A stretch of 64,000 nucleotides of DNA from Guptibacillus hwajinpoensis (GTDB taxonomy: Bacteria; Bacillota; Bacilli; Bacillales; Guptibacillaceae): assembly GCF_020524165.1 (NCBI RefSeq), contig NZ_JAIVKU010000002.1:248001-312000 (forward strand). The letters are read 5' to 3'. The notes under the pieces were generated by a model, which did no database searches, was not told the DNA's origin, and saw only the letters and a list, made by a program, of their open reading frames with translations. Below are positions 51,884 through 61,037 of this stretch, piece by piece. The translations under genes were made by a program, and so were the position numbers. Positions within the stretch are counted from its first letter, which is position 1; every line of letters begins with the position of its first letter.

Positions 51884-53086
51884 ATGAAAAAGCTATTAAA
51901 GATGTTGAAAATTTATCCCTTGATGAAGGCGTTCAGTCGAGTTCTCTTTGTTGCGCTGGGGCGGTTTCCAGCCAACAAGCGTCTTGTGATTTTCGAGAGC
52001 TTTTCTGGCAAGCAATATAGCTGTAATCCAAGAGCGATCTACGAATATCTTGTTGAGCACGAGTATGATCTTGAGATGATTTGGAGCGTGGAAGAAGCGC
52101 ATGCCGAATTTTTTAGGAAAAGGGGTATACCTACTGTAAGACGTTTTTCGTTAAGATGGTTTTATTTAATGGCACGAGCACGTTATTGGGTAACGAACAG
52201 TCGGATGTCGCTTTGGATTCCAAAACCAGCTCACACCGTGTATGTCCAAACGTGGCATGGCACGCCACTGAAAAAGCTTGCGGGAGATATGGAGGAAGTG
52301 CATATGCCCGGGACAAATACGCTTTCATATAAAGATAATTTTTATAAGGAAGCTGCGAAATGGGATTACTTGATATCACCGAACCGATACTCAACAGAAA
52401 TTTTTAAGCGAGCATTTGGCTTTAAGAAAAAGATGATTGAATCCGGCTATCCTCGTAATGATCGACTTCATCTTGAGAATGATCAAGAAAGAATCGCTTC
52501 ATTAAAGGCGGAGTATCGCATTCCAACGAATAAAAAAGTGGTCCTCTACGCACCAACATGGCGAGATGATGAATTTTATCAACCAGGCAAATACAAGCAT
52601 GAGCTAAAACTAGATTTAAACTTGTTACGGCGCGAAATCGGTGATGATTATGTTATTGTATTAAGGATGCACTACTTGATTGCCGAGCAATTTGATCTCT
52701 CACCCTATGAGGGATTTGTGTATGATTTATCCGTAGGTGTAGATGTGAACGATCTTTACTTGATATCAGATGTATTGATCACGGACTACTCTTCTGTCTT
52801 TTTCGATTATGCGAATTTAAGAAGACCGATTATTTTCTTTACCTACGATCTTGCATCATATCGAGACAAATTGCGTGGCTTTTACTTTGATTTAGAAGTG
52901 GAAGCGCCGGGTCCAGTAGTGACAACAACCGCAGAAGTGTTAAAAGCCATTCAAACGTTTGAAAAGGAAGGTTTTGGCGCGTTCGAGGAGAAATATAACG
53001 ATTTCTATCATACGTATTGTTACCTCGAAGGAGGATCTGCTACCAAAAAGGTTGTTGACCAAATTTTTGTTAGTGAGGCAAAATAA
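51884..53086 (+). CDS. CDP-glycerol glycerophosphotransferase family protein (TagB/TagF-like)
   Basis: A 400-residue protein without the GT2 part. It has the same motifs as the preceding C-terminal domain: QTWHGTPLKKLAGDMEEV, YPRNDRLHL, YAPTWRDDEF, MHYLIAEQ, DVLITDYSSVFFDYANLRRPI and GFYFDLEVEAPGP. It adds glycerol phosphate from CDP-glycerol to a lipid-linked acceptor; which of the two proteins primes and which extends cannot be told. Likely a duplicate of the preceding domain. Ends 2 bp before tagG. Confidence 0.9.
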   Translation: MKKLLKMLKIYPLMKAFSRVLFVALGRFPANKRLVIFESFSGKQYSCNPRAIYEYLVEHEYDLEMIWSVEEAHAEFFRKRGIPTVRRFSLRWFYLMARARYWVTNSRMSLWIPKPAHTVYVQTWHGTPLKKLAGDMEEVHMPGTNTLSYKDNFYKEAAKWDYLISPNRYSTEIFKRAFGFKKKMIESGYPRNDRLHLENDQERIASLKAEYRIPTNKKVVLYAPTWRDDEFYQPGKYKHELKLDLNLLRREIGDDYVIVLRMHYLIAEQFDLSPYEGFVYDLSVGVDVNDLYLISDVLITDYSSVFFDYANLRRPIIFFTYDLASYRDKLRGFYFDLEVEAPGPVVTTTAEVLKAIQTFEKEGFGAFEEKYNDFYHTYCYLEGGSATKKVVDQIFVSEAK

Positions 53087-53088
53087 GC

Positions 53089-53892
53089 ATGAATTCGATG
53101 ATTGCAGTTTTAAAAGAACAGGTAAGTAATTTTTACTTAATTAATCGGCTTTCGATTTATCAAGTAAAGAGTACAAATAGCAACAACTATCTTGGTATGG
53201 TCTGGGAAATCCTAAATCCTTTATTTCAAATGAGTATTTACTGGTTTGTGTTTGGATTTGGGATTCGTAACGGTAACCCTGTCGATGGGGTCCCGTTTGT
53301 GTTGTGGATGTCTGCTGGACTTGTTGTCTGGTTCTTCTTTAATCCAGCTGTTATTCAAGGATCAAAATCAATCTATACGCGGATATCTATGGTATCAAAA
53401 ATGAATTTCCCGATGAGTACCATTCCGAGTTATGTGATCATGTCCGTTTTTTATCAGCATTTGATTCTTCTAGGAATTTATTTTGCAGCCGTGTTATTGA
53501 CAGGGCAGGGAATATCGTGGCATTTGATTCAGCTGCCATATTATATGTTTTCATTAATTATTTTAATCTTTGCGATTTCTCTTATTACGTCGACGCTATC
53601 AACGATTGTAAGAGATGTACACAAAATGCTTCAGTCGTTTATACGGATGTTTCTTTATTTAACTCCAATCCTTTGGACAATTGATGATTTACCTGGATTT
53701 ATCCAGATTGGAATGAAACTTAATCCGCTATACTATATAGTGGAAGGCTACAGAGATGCACTTCTCGGCATGGGTTGGGTTCATCAAACGCTTCAATACA
53801 CCCTTTATTATTGGGTTGTTGTCGTGCTCTTATTGATGATTGGTTCCTACCTGCATATGAAGTTCAAAAGTCATTTCGTAGACTATATTTAA
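53089..53892 (+). CDS. tagG: Teichoic acid ABC transporter permease TagG
   Basis: A 267-residue ABC-2 type permease with six hydrophobic segments. NSNNYLGMVWEILNPLFQMSIYWFVFGFGIRNG and the C-terminal PLYYIVEGYRDALLG are typical of TagG. With TagH it exports wall teichoic acid or a similar glycerol-phosphate polymer across the membrane. Two bp after the second glycerophosphotransferase and 16 bp before tagH. Confidence 0.95.
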   Translation: MNSMIAVLKEQVSNFYLINRLSIYQVKSTNSNNYLGMVWEILNPLFQMSIYWFVFGFGIRNGNPVDGVPFVLWMSAGLVVWFFFNPAVIQGSKSIYTRISMVSKMNFPMSTIPSYVIMSVFYQHLILLGIYFAAVLLTGQGISWHLIQLPYYMFSLIILIFAISLITSTLSTIVRDVHKMLQSFIRMFLYLTPILWTIDDLPGFIQIGMKLNPLYYIVEGYRDALLGMGWVHQTLQYTLYYWVVVVLLLMIGSYLHMKFKSHFVDYI

Positions 53893-53907
53893 TAAGGACT
53901 GTCGTCT

Positions 53908-54756
53908 ATGAGCTATTCAGTTAAATTAAATGGGATTACGAAAAAATATAAAATGCACAGGCAGAATTCGGATAAGCTAAAAGACATTATTCTTCCAGGC
54001 GGTTACGGTGAGGATTTCTATGCCATTCGTGACTTAACCTTTGAAGCAGGAAAAGGTGATGTCGTGGGCATTATTGGTGTGAACGGATCAGGGAAATCGA
54101 CCTTCTCGAATCTTGTAGCCAATATAACTCCCCCTACGAGTGGAGAAATTGACGTAAAGGGTGATGTATCCCTTATCGCGGTTTCAGCCGGCTTAAATAA
54201 AGAGCTGACAGGTCGTGAAAACATTGAGCTGAAACTTCTCATGATGGGCTATAAAAAAGACGTTATTGAAAAAATGAAGCCAGATATCATTGAGTTTGCG
54301 GATATTGGTAAATTTATTGATATGCCTGTTAAAAAATATTCAAGTGGTATGAAATCACGTCTTGGATTTTCAATTTCAATTAGCGTCGATCCGGATGTAT
54401 TGATTGTCGATGAGGCGCTTTCGGTTGGGGACAAGACCTTTGCGGATAAGTGTCTTTTGAAAATGGAAGAGTTTAAAGAACGCGGAAAGACAATATTCTT
54501 TGTTAGTCATTCGAATGGGCAGATGAAGAAATTTTGTAATAAAGCAATCTGGCTTGAACATGGAACCATTCGTGAATATGGCGCGATGAAAGATATTATG
54601 CCAAAGTATGAAGCTTTTATTAAAGAGTACAAATCGTGGTCGAAGGAAGAAAAACGCCGCTTTAAAGAAGAGGGAATGAAGAAGCAGGAAGGTCTTTTAG
54701 CTTCTGATTCAGAAGAGAAGGAGAAAAGAAAGAAATCCAGGCTCTTGTTTAGATGA
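53908..54756 (+). CDS. tagH: Teichoic acid ABC transporter ATP-binding protein TagH (short form)
   Basis: A 282-residue ABC ATPase with Walker A (GVNGSGKST), VSAGLNKELTGRENIELK, signature-region YSSGMKSRLGFS, Walker B (VLIVDEALSVGD) and the switch His (FVSHSNGQMK). B. subtilis TagH (527 residues) has a long C-terminal SH3-like extracytoplasmic part; this protein ends with a short charged tail, EEKEKRKKSRLLFR, so that part is absent. Pair partner of TagG. Confidence 0.93.
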   Translation: MSYSVKLNGITKKYKMHRQNSDKLKDIILPGGYGEDFYAIRDLTFEAGKGDVVGIIGVNGSGKSTFSNLVANITPPTSGEIDVKGDVSLIAVSAGLNKELTGRENIELKLLMMGYKKDVIEKMKPDIIEFADIGKFIDMPVKKYSSGMKSRLGFSISISVDPDVLIVDEALSVGDKTFADKCLLKMEEFKERGKTIFFVSHSNGQMKKFCNKAIWLEHGTIREYGAMKDIMPKYEAFIKEYKSWSKEEKRRFKEEGMKKQEGLLASDSEEKEKRKKSRLLFR

Positions 54757-54776
54757 TTTGCTTCCTTCTTTAGCAG

Positions 54777-54805
54777 AATCGCTCTCATAGAGAGCGATTT
54801 TTTCT
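54777..54805 (+). terminator. Intrinsic terminator after tagH
   Basis: AATCGCTCTC and GAGAGCGATT form a 10-bp stem with an ATA loop, then TTTTTT. It ends the tag operon. Confidence 0.92.
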
Positions 54806-54887
54806 TTATATGCCATGAAATGGGTCCATTGAATGTGATATGATGAGAAGGAATTTTTTGGAGACATTTTGAAGTGGGGGAATGAGA

Positions 54888-55928
54888 ATGGCGGTTTTAG
54901 TAACAGGCGGTGCCGGATACATTGGAAGCCATACATGTGTTCAGCTACTTGATCACGGCTCTGACATTGTGGTCGTAGATAACTTTTCGAATAGTAAAAT
55001 GGAGTCACTCGATCGCGTAAAAGAATTAACTGAACGAGATTTTCCAATTTATGAAGTGGATTTACTTGATCGGTCTTCTTTAGAAGTGGTCTTTGCAGAA
55101 AATGAAATTGAAGCGGTGATTCATTTTGCAGGCTTAAAAGCCGTTGGTGAATCAGTTTCCATGCCACTTCATTATTACCACAATAACTTAACAGGAACGT
55201 TCATTCTTTGCGAAGTGATGGAGAAATATAACGTAAGGAATATCGTCTTTAGCTCATCAGCCACTGTATATGGCATGCCAGACGTGATGCCAATTACAGA
55301 AGAAGCGCCACTAAGTGCGACAAATCCTTATGGCCAAACGAAGCTAATGATTGAACAAATTCTCCGTGATCTTTATGTGGCTGATTCCAATTGGAGTATA
55401 GCACTTCTTCGATACTTCAATCCAATCGGCGCTCATGTTAGCGGACGAATTGGAGAAGATCCGAACGGAATTCCAAATAATTTGATGCCGTATATTAGTC
55501 AGGTAGCCGTTGGGAAACTTGAGCAGCTTAGCGTGTTTGGGGATGACTATAACACAGCTGACGGTACAGGGGTACGTGATTACATTCATGTGGAAGATTT
55601 GGCGAACGGTCATTTAAAAGCGCTGGAGCATATTCTAGGCACGACAGGTGTTGAAGCATATAACCTGGGGACAGGAAATGGTTATAGCGTCCTTCAAATG
55701 GTGAAAGCTTTTGAAGAAGCAACGGGGAAAGAAGTGAAGTATTCCATTGCACCACGCCGTCCGGGTGATATTGGTGAATGCTATGCTGACCCAACAAAGG
55801 CTGAAACAGAGCTTGGCTGGAAAGCAGAAAAAGGCATTGAAGAAATGTGTCGCGATACGTGGCGCTGGCAGTCAGAGAACCCAGATGGGTATAAAGAAGG
55901 ACAACGTAAGGGTCAGGTTCGAACCTGA
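54888..55928 (+). CDS. galE: UDP-glucose 4-epimerase GalE
   Basis: A 346-residue epimerase: [19 protein letters not shown] (NAD-binding), SSSATVYG and the YxxxK in [30 protein letters not shown]. It interconverts UDP-glucose and UDP-galactose, downstream of galU. ATG 54888 is placed seven bases after the GTGGGGG site; ATG 54882 in frame is too close. Its last residues (GQVRT) and stop codon lie inside a 24-bp palindromic repeat, so the C-terminus seems to have been re-formed by that element. Confidence 0.93.
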   Translation: MAVLVTGGAGYIGSHTCVQLLDHGSDIVVVDNFSNSKMESLDRVKELTERDFPIYEVDLLDRSSLEVVFAENEIEAVIHFAGLKAVGESVSMPLHYYHNNLTGTFILCEVMEKYNVRNIVFSSSATVYGMPDVMPITEEAPLSATNPYGQTKLMIEQILRDLYVADSNWSIALLRYFNPIGAHVSGRIGEDPNGIPNNLMPYISQVAVGKLEQLSVFGDDYNTADGTGVRDYIHVEDLANGHLKALEHILGTTGVEAYNLGTGNGYSVLQMVKAFEEATGKEVKYSIAPRRPGDIGECYADPTKAETELGWKAEKGIEEMCRDTWRWQSENPDGYKEGQRKGQVRT

Positions 55929-55931
55929 CCC
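55910..55931. repeat. Palindromic repeat, copy 2 (TTCGAA centre), overlapping the galE stop
   Basis: GGGTCAGGTTC and GAACCTGACCC are complementary. The galE stop TGA (55926-55928) lies within it. Confidence 0.85.
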
Positions 55932-55971
55932 CCATCACAAACAACTGTCCCTCTATAGAGGACACCTTGGA

Positions 55972-55999
55972 GCTCGCTCTTTAATAGAGCGGGCTTTTG
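55972..55999 (+). terminator. Intrinsic terminator of galE
   Basis: GCTCGCTCT pairs with AGAGCGGGC (one G-U) around TTAAT, then TTTTGT. Confidence 0.75.
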
Positions 56000-56073
56000 T
56001 GTGTTGATGAACCATTCTTGTTATAATACCTGTAGTGGTATTGAAATTTAAGTGGAAATTCTAAGGAGGTTTC

Positions 56074-56634
56074 ATGATGGCAGGTAAACGGTTCAAACCG
56101 GGGAAGGCAGATCGACTGCTGGATCCGAAACGAAAGGAAATCATCTCTCCTGGACAAGTCATTGATCACCTTAACGTAACAGCGACTGATCATGTGGCTG
56201 ACCTTGGTGCGGGGAATGGATATTTTACGGTACCATTAGCTGAGGTGGCTGAGCGGATCTATGCGGTTGATATCGAGAAGCAGATGTTAGATCTTCTTAA
56301 GAAACGCGCAGTAGAAGCAGGGAATATCGATTATATTGTCAGTAGTCTTGAACAAATTAACCTGGCTGATCATGTAGTTGACAAAGCAATTGCGGCATTT
56401 GTTATTCATGAAGTACCTGATTTGAAGAAAGCTTTTGAAGAATTTAAGCGAATCATTAAACCGGGACAGCAGTTGCTTGTGTTAGAATGGGAAGCCATCG
56501 ATATGGAGATGGGACCTCCCCTCCATGAGCGGATTTCTTCTCAGAAGATGAAGGAGATTTTTGAAGAGAATGGTCTTAAGCCAGAGGTGCATCATTTTCA
56601 TGAGGCGGTTTATGGCGTAACAGCGGTAATGTAG
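56074..56634 (+). CDS. Class I SAM-dependent methyltransferase
   Basis: A 186-residue methyltransferase. VADLGAGNGYFTVPLAE is the SAM-binding motif I, YAVDIEKQML motif II, and DKAIAAFVIHEVPDLKKAFEEFKRIIKPG gives the later motifs. The N-terminal DRLLDPKRKEIISPGQVIDHL is seen in small-molecule methyltransferases close to UbiE-like and arsenite methyltransferase groups, but no cysteine pattern for arsenite is present. AAGGAGG precedes the ATG. Substrate unknown; a palindromic repeat lies 2 bp after the stop. Confidence 0.85.
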   Translation: MMAGKRFKPGKADRLLDPKRKEIISPGQVIDHLNVTATDHVADLGAGNGYFTVPLAEVAERIYAVDIEKQMLDLLKKRAVEAGNIDYIVSSLEQINLADHVVDKAIAAFVIHEVPDLKKAFEEFKRIIKPGQQLLVLEWEAIDMEMGPPLHERISSQKMKEIFEENGLKPEVHHFHEAVYGVTAVM

Positions 56635-56636
56635 TG

Positions 56637-56660
56637 GGGGTCAGGTACGTACCTGACCCC
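56637..56660. repeat. 24-bp palindromic repeat, copy 3 (TACGTA centre)
   Basis: Identical to copy 1 (GGGGTCAGGTAC and GTACCTGACCCC). Two bp after the methyltransferase stop, the same distance as in copy 1. Confidence 0.85.
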
Positions 56661-56680
56661 TCAAGAATGAGCGAAAACAA

Positions 56681-56715
56681 AAAGCCATCTCTCGATAAAG
56701 TAGAGAGATGGCTTT
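56681..56715. terminator. Bidirectional terminator
   Basis: AAAGCCATCTCTC and GAGAGATGGCTTT form a 13-bp stem with a 9-base loop between the convergent methyltransferase and AlgJ-like genes. Confidence 0.8.
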
Positions 56716-56739
56716 ACGATTGATGTCTTTCCTTAATGG

Positions 56740-57963
56740 TTACTCTGTTTCTTCTTTCATTGGCGTCGAAAAGCGAAACGATTCGCCTTGAAGCATGGCA
56801 TCATTATAAAGAAAAAGCACAACATCGAAATCTTTATCTGCCATATAATCTGTTAAGATCTGATCATCGTTGTAACGGATATCATAGACAGTCGTATTGG
56901 AAAAATGTTGAGCGATGTGAAACGCGATTGGATTTGCGTAAGAGTCTTTTAAAATCAGCAGGTGACTTTCTTCTTTTACTGCTGGATTTTCAATAGTAAT
57001 TTCGGCTGTATTGTTCATGTAAAGCCCGCCAAAATCAATTGGATTGTTATCTCTGAATATGTCTGTTCCATAGACTTGTTTAAATTTCCGCTCTTTCCCG
57101 TTCCAAGTAATGGAATAGTCATCAAAGAGGTTATCTTTCGGTAACATATGACAGATCTTTTCTCCTGTAGTATCAACTGTTAAGTAAAGTTGATTGTTAT
57201 AGCTTCCGATAAATTGTTTGTCGTTGTGACATGATAATTCATAGTCGCTCTCGTCCTCGTTCATTTTCGTATAATACTTTGAATTCTCAGAGAGAAGAGC
57301 AGCCACTTTTTGATAGCCTTCGAAAGCACCAAACATGTTCCAGTGATGGTCCGTTTTAAAGTACCGCTCTTTCAATTCCTGGTCCGTATATTCTTCTTTA
57401 AATTCTTTCCCAACATCGACCATTGGAATATTTGTTTGATCGAATTTAGAAAAGAAGTAATCTTTCTTTTCTAAACCAGTACCTTCTTCAAGGTAAGAAG
57501 GGAGAATATCGATTGTATTCACTTTATGAGGCAGCGAAGCAAAATAAACTTCTTTTCCTTCCTTTTTCATGGTTGCTGCGAATTCATTTAAGTTATTTAC
57601 AGCATCATCAATGTGGCTAGAAGGCTTACTATAACTTGGTTTAGGAATAATCCAATTCGAGTCGGATACATAATAGTCAAAAATATAGGTTTTGTTCGTC
57701 ATTTGCTGATATTGAAGATACGATTTCAGCCAAATGTTTCGCCCTGGAAATTGATCGAGAAAATAGGATTCAAAATTGTCCATGTACTCTCCGCTTGAAA
57801 CATTTTCAATGGAAAGGTCCGGATTTTGAGCAAGTTCTCTTTTTTCAACATCAGATACTTCAATATCTGCAGAAACTGTGAGATAGAAGAAAACGGTAAA
57901 TATAAACGCAAAGAATGAAATGATGAGGATCCATTTCCTTGCTTTTTCAAGTCGCTGAATCAT
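56740..57963 (-). CDS. AlgJ/AlgX-like DHHW-motif protein (O-acetylation partner)
   Basis: A 407-residue protein with one N-terminal transmembrane segment (WILIISFFAFIFTVFFYLTV) and an extracellular SGNH-like domain. The eponymous DHHW motif is in FKTDHHWNMFGAFEGY and the catalytic Ser in LLILKDSYANPIAFH. AlgJ/AlgX-type proteins transfer acetyl groups to polysaccharides using acetyl supplied by an MBOAT partner, encoded 21 bp upstream. The polymer acetylated here could be the teichoic-acid-like or the exopolysaccharide. DltD-type function is less likely. Confidence 0.87.
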   Translation of the reverse strand: MIQRLEKARKWILIISFFAFIFTVFFYLTVSADIEVSDVEKRELAQNPDLSIENVSSGEYMDNFESYFLDQFPGRNIWLKSYLQYQQMTNKTYIFDYYVSDSNWIIPKPSYSKPSSHIDDAVNNLNEFAATMKKEGKEVYFASLPHKVNTIDILPSYLEEGTGLEKKDYFFSKFDQTNIPMVDVGKEFKEEYTDQELKERYFKTDHHWNMFGAFEGYQKVAALLSENSKYYTKMNEDESDYELSCHNDKQFIGSYNNQLYLTVDTTGEKICHMLPKDNLFDDYSITWNGKERKFKQVYGTDIFRDNNPIDFGGLYMNNTAEITIENPAVKEESHLLILKDSYANPIAFHIAQHFSNTTVYDIRYNDDQILTDYMADKDFDVVLFLYNDAMLQGESFRFSTPMKEETE

Positions 57964-57984
57964 TGCAAAGCTCCTTTATGGACA

Positions 57985-59409
57985 TTAAAATCTAAAATAA
58001 ATAAATGGATTGTAGCTTGAATTAACAAGGCGAATCATAGCAAAAATGACTAATGTCATATAGATTGCAGGTTCAGAGAAAAGAGTGACAAACTGAAGTC
58101 CCTTTACTTTGGTCGCTATTCTATTGAAAATATTTCTAATATTTGCAAGGAAAGGGGTGCTGAAAATGACGCCGGCCAGGAATAATACCCAGTTATCATT
58201 CCACTGCAACAGGAACATAGAATCTACAAAAGCGACCTGATTGAGGCCAAACATGGTTTGTAAGTAGTCAAATGAATAAGTAAAGTTGTCGGCGCGGAAA
58301 AAGACCCACCCGATCATAACAAGGAATAAGACATAAATATGTTGAAGAGGTGACCATTGTCGACTTAACCACTTGCCAAACCCGAGACTCTCAATAACGA
58401 TAATGGCCCCGTAATAAAATCCCCACGCCATAAAGGTCCAGCTTGCCCCATGCCAAAATCCAGTGATCGTCCAAACAATTAAAAGGTTGCGAACCTGAAC
58501 AAGCTTACCATGACGATTACCTCCTAATGGAATGTAGACGTAATCTTTAAACCATGTTCCAAGAGAGATATGCCATCTTCTCCAGAATTCTGAAATGCTC
58601 TTTGATATGTAGGGATATCGAAAGTTTTCGAGAAAATCAAAGCCAAACATTTTTCCAAGACCAATCGCCATGTCACTGTAACCAGAGAAATCGAAATAGA
58701 TTTGTAGGGTGTAGGCAATCACACCAATCCACGCCATCATCACACTCATTTCTCCTGCTGGCGTGTTAAACGCCTGGTCTGCTACTACGGCAAAACTATT
58801 TGCCAAAAGCACCTTTTTTGAAAGGCCAATAATGAAGCGCTTTATGCCCTCGTGCACTTTATCGGCCGTAATGGTACGAGAGTGAATTTGTTGATCTACC
58901 GTGTTGTATCGAACAATTGGCCCCGCAACAAGCTGAGGGAAAAGCGCAATATACAAAGCAAGTGAAAAAACATTTTTCTGTACGGGTGCGTCTTGTCGAT
59001 AAATATCGATTACATAGCTCATCGCCTGGAATGTGAAAAATGAAATTCCAATTGGAAGAGGGAGTTCTCCTAGTTCAAAACTTGTTCCTAAGAAAGTGTT
59101 GACGTTAGTTAGAAAGAAATCACCGTATTTGAAGTAACCGAGAATCGCAATGTTACCGATGATTGATAAAGTTAGTAAAAATCTCTTCAGTCGTACCTGA
59201 TTTTGAAAATAATCGATCCCTCTACCAAAACCATAGTTCATTACGATTGAAAAAAGCATAAGGAACACGTACTGTGGCTCCCCCCATGCATAGAAAACAA
59301 GACTTGCCGTTAGTAGTACGATATTGCGAAAGCTTTTTCGAGCGAAAAAGTAAGAAAATAAGACGATTGGGAGAAATGCAAATAAGAAAACGAGATTGCT
59401 AAATACCAT
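57985..59409 (-). CDS. MBOAT O-acyltransferase (AlgI/DltB-like)
   Basis: A 474-residue membrane protein with about eleven hydrophobic segments. VFSNLVFLFAFLPIVLFSYFF starts the AlgI-like fold, and the catalytic His is in TGFWHGASWTFMAWGFYYG. FWRRWHISLGTWFKDYVYIPLGGNR is the signature block. It passes acetyl groups across the membrane to the AlgJ-like partner. No dltA or dltC is nearby, so acetylation is favoured over D-alanylation. GGAGGATC precedes the ATG on the minus strand. Confidence 0.93.
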   Translation of the reverse strand: MVFSNLVFLFAFLPIVLFSYFFARKSFRNIVLLTASLVFYAWGEPQYVFLMLFSIVMNYGFGRGIDYFQNQVRLKRFLLTLSIIGNIAILGYFKYGDFFLTNVNTFLGTSFELGELPLPIGISFFTFQAMSYVIDIYRQDAPVQKNVFSLALYIALFPQLVAGPIVRYNTVDQQIHSRTITADKVHEGIKRFIIGLSKKVLLANSFAVVADQAFNTPAGEMSVMMAWIGVIAYTLQIYFDFSGYSDMAIGLGKMFGFDFLENFRYPYISKSISEFWRRWHISLGTWFKDYVYIPLGGNRHGKLVQVRNLLIVWTITGFWHGASWTFMAWGFYYGAIIVIESLGFGKWLSRQWSPLQHIYVLFLVMIGWVFFRADNFTYSFDYLQTMFGLNQVAFVDSMFLLQWNDNWVLFLAGVIFSTPFLANIRNIFNRIATKVKGLQFVTLFSEPAIYMTLVIFAMIRLVNSSYNPFIYFRF

Positions 59410-59641
59410 ATAGATCCTCCAACTATTAAAAATAATTCACGTAATAACTATAGCATTTATATCTTAGGTAAATAGTTTGATTTGAATAATTTACAAAAAT
59501 TTAAAATGATTTGAAAAGATTTGCAGTTAAAATAAAAGATTGAACTTCTTTCTAATTTTATTATGGAAATACAGGTTAGCACAACGGCGAGGAAGAAGTT
59601 CAGTAGTGTAAAAATAGAGGGAGTCTAAAAGTAAACTAATC

Positions 59642-59683
59642 AGTAAATATTTACTTGACTATTAGGCCTTTGTACCTTAATCT
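59642..59683 (+). promoter_or_regulatory. Promoter with palindromic operator, first binding-protein gene
   Basis: TTGACT (59655-59660) and TAATCT (59678-59683) with a 17-nt spacer. AGTAAATATTTACT at 59642-59655 is a perfect palindrome that touches the -35. A similar pattern precedes the second gene, indicating a shared repressor. Confidence 0.6.
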
Positions 59684-59690
59684 AACAATA

Positions 59691-59704
59691 TGAATACGCT
59701 TTCA
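59691..59704. promoter_or_regulatory. cre site (CcpA) of the first binding-protein gene
   Basis: TGAATACGCTTTCA matches the consensus TGWAARCGYTWNCW at all but one position. It lies just after the -10, so CcpA binding would repress under rich carbon supply. Confidence 0.65.
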
Positions 59705-59741
59705 TTTTGTGTTATTTAGTAAACAAATAGGAGGGGTTAAG

Positions 59742-61031
59742 GTGAGAAAGGTAATGGGTCGAGTTAGTTTCTTGCTGATTTTGATGTTAGTCCTCGGGGC
59801 TTGTTCTAGTAACAATAGCTCGAGTGAAGGATCAGGTGATGGAGAGAGCAGTGGGAAGAAAGTTACGGCATGGGCATGGAACATTAACGTTCCAGTTCTT
59901 GAAGAAGCAGCTGAGAAGTTTAAAGAAGAAAACCCTGATTTTGAGCTAGAAGTTGTAGAACTTGGTCGTGAAGACGTTTATTCGAAACTAACGACTGGTC
60001 TCCAAGCTGGAGGAAAAGGATTGCCGGATATCGTGCTTGTTGAGGATGATCGGATTCAGGGTTATATGGAAACCTTCCCGGATGCATTTGTAAATGTATC
60101 GGATAAGGGCTTTGATGAGAGTAAAGATAGTTTTCCTAGTTATAAAACAGATCTTCTTTCAAAAGACGGAGCAATGTATGGTTTCCCATTTGATGGTGGA
60201 CCAACAGGCGTTTTTTACCGCACCGATTATTTTGAAGAAGCTGGTGTGAATCCTGACGATATTAAGACGTGGGATGACTTTATTGATGCTGGTAAAAAAA
60301 TCAAAGAAGCGACAGGAAAAGCAATGCTTGGACTTGATTTGAACGGTGATGACGGCCTTTACCGGATGATGATGACGCAGCAAGGTACGTTCTATTTTGA
60401 TGATGAAAAGAACGTGAATTTCACTTCTGAAGAATCCAAAATGGCAGCAGAGAAAGTGAAAATGATGAAAGAAGCAGGCCTAGTGAAAGATACAGTGGGC
60501 TGGGATGCCTGGATTAGTGCGATGGCTCAAGGCGATGTGGCAACTGCTCCATCTGGCGCATGGTTAAGTGGGTCAATTACACAACAGGCGAAAGATACAG
60601 AAGGCAACTGGGGTGTGTTTAAGCTTCCTGCTTTTGAAGAAGATGGAAACCGTGCAGCCAACCTTGGTGGAAGTAACTATGTGATTACAAGTGCGAGTAA
60701 AAACCAGGACATGGCTTATGATTTCATGGAATTCTTTACAACAAGTGAAGACGTTCAGTTAACGGCGATGGACAACGGTTTGTTCCCAACGCTGAACACG
60801 ATTTATGAAAGTGATGCTTTCACGAAAGATGTGGCATTCTTTAACAATCAGCCGATCTGGGAGCTGTTTGCGAGCGAGATGAATGACATTCCTTCTGTTA
60901 ACTACACAGGGAATTATGCGCTTGCAAGTGATGAGTCCATTAAAGCGCAATCTGAAGTCATGAATGATAAGAAATCGATTGAAGACGCCTATAAAGCAGC
61001 GGCGGATCGACTGAAAAATCGCATTCAATAG
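59742..61031 (+). CDS. Sugar ABC transporter substrate-binding lipoprotein 1 (MsmE-like)
   Basis: A 429-residue family 1 extracellular solute-binding protein with signal peptide and lipobox LGAC (Cys21). KVTAWAWNINVPVLEEAAEKFKEENPDFELEV and LQAGGKGLPDIVLVEDD show the two-domain fold. GTG 59742 follows AGGAGGGG at 59729-59736. It is strongly similar to the next gene throughout and ends with the same KNRIQ, so the pair is a tandem duplicate. Probably binds an oligosaccharide for the permeases encoded downstream. Confidence 0.92.
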   Translation: MRKVMGRVSFLLILMLVLGACSSNNSSSEGSGDGESSGKKVTAWAWNINVPVLEEAAEKFKEENPDFELEVVELGREDVYSKLTTGLQAGGKGLPDIVLVEDDRIQGYMETFPDAFVNVSDKGFDESKDSFPSYKTDLLSKDGAMYGFPFDGGPTGVFYRTDYFEEAGVNPDDIKTWDDFIDAGKKIKEATGKAMLGLDLNGDDGLYRMMMTQQGTFYFDDEKNVNFTSEESKMAAEKVKMMKEAGLVKDTVGWDAWISAMAQGDVATAPSGAWLSGSITQQAKDTEGNWGVFKLPAFEEDGNRAANLGGSNYVITSASKNQDMAYDFMEFFTTSEDVQLTAMDNGLFPTLNTIYESDAFTKDVAFFNNQPIWELFASEMNDIPSVNYTGNYALASDESIKAQSEVMNDKKSIEDAYKAAADRLKNRIQ

Positions 61032-61037
61032 TAGAAA

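Larger units (their letters stand above)
59410..59741. other. Divergent 332-bp intergenic control region
   Basis: No gene is supported here. It contains the control sites of the first sugar-binding lipoprotein gene (separate entries), and presumably the promoter of the minus-strand MBOAT operon, which I could not place with confidence. Confidence 0.6.

Noticed and set aside
54709..55167. A 152-codon minus-strand frame over the tagH end and galE start
   Set aside because: Antisense to well-recognised genes and crosses the tagH terminator; no family resemblance.
55528..55965. A 145-codon minus-strand frame over galE
   Set aside because: Antisense to galE and runs through the palindromic repeat; no start site.
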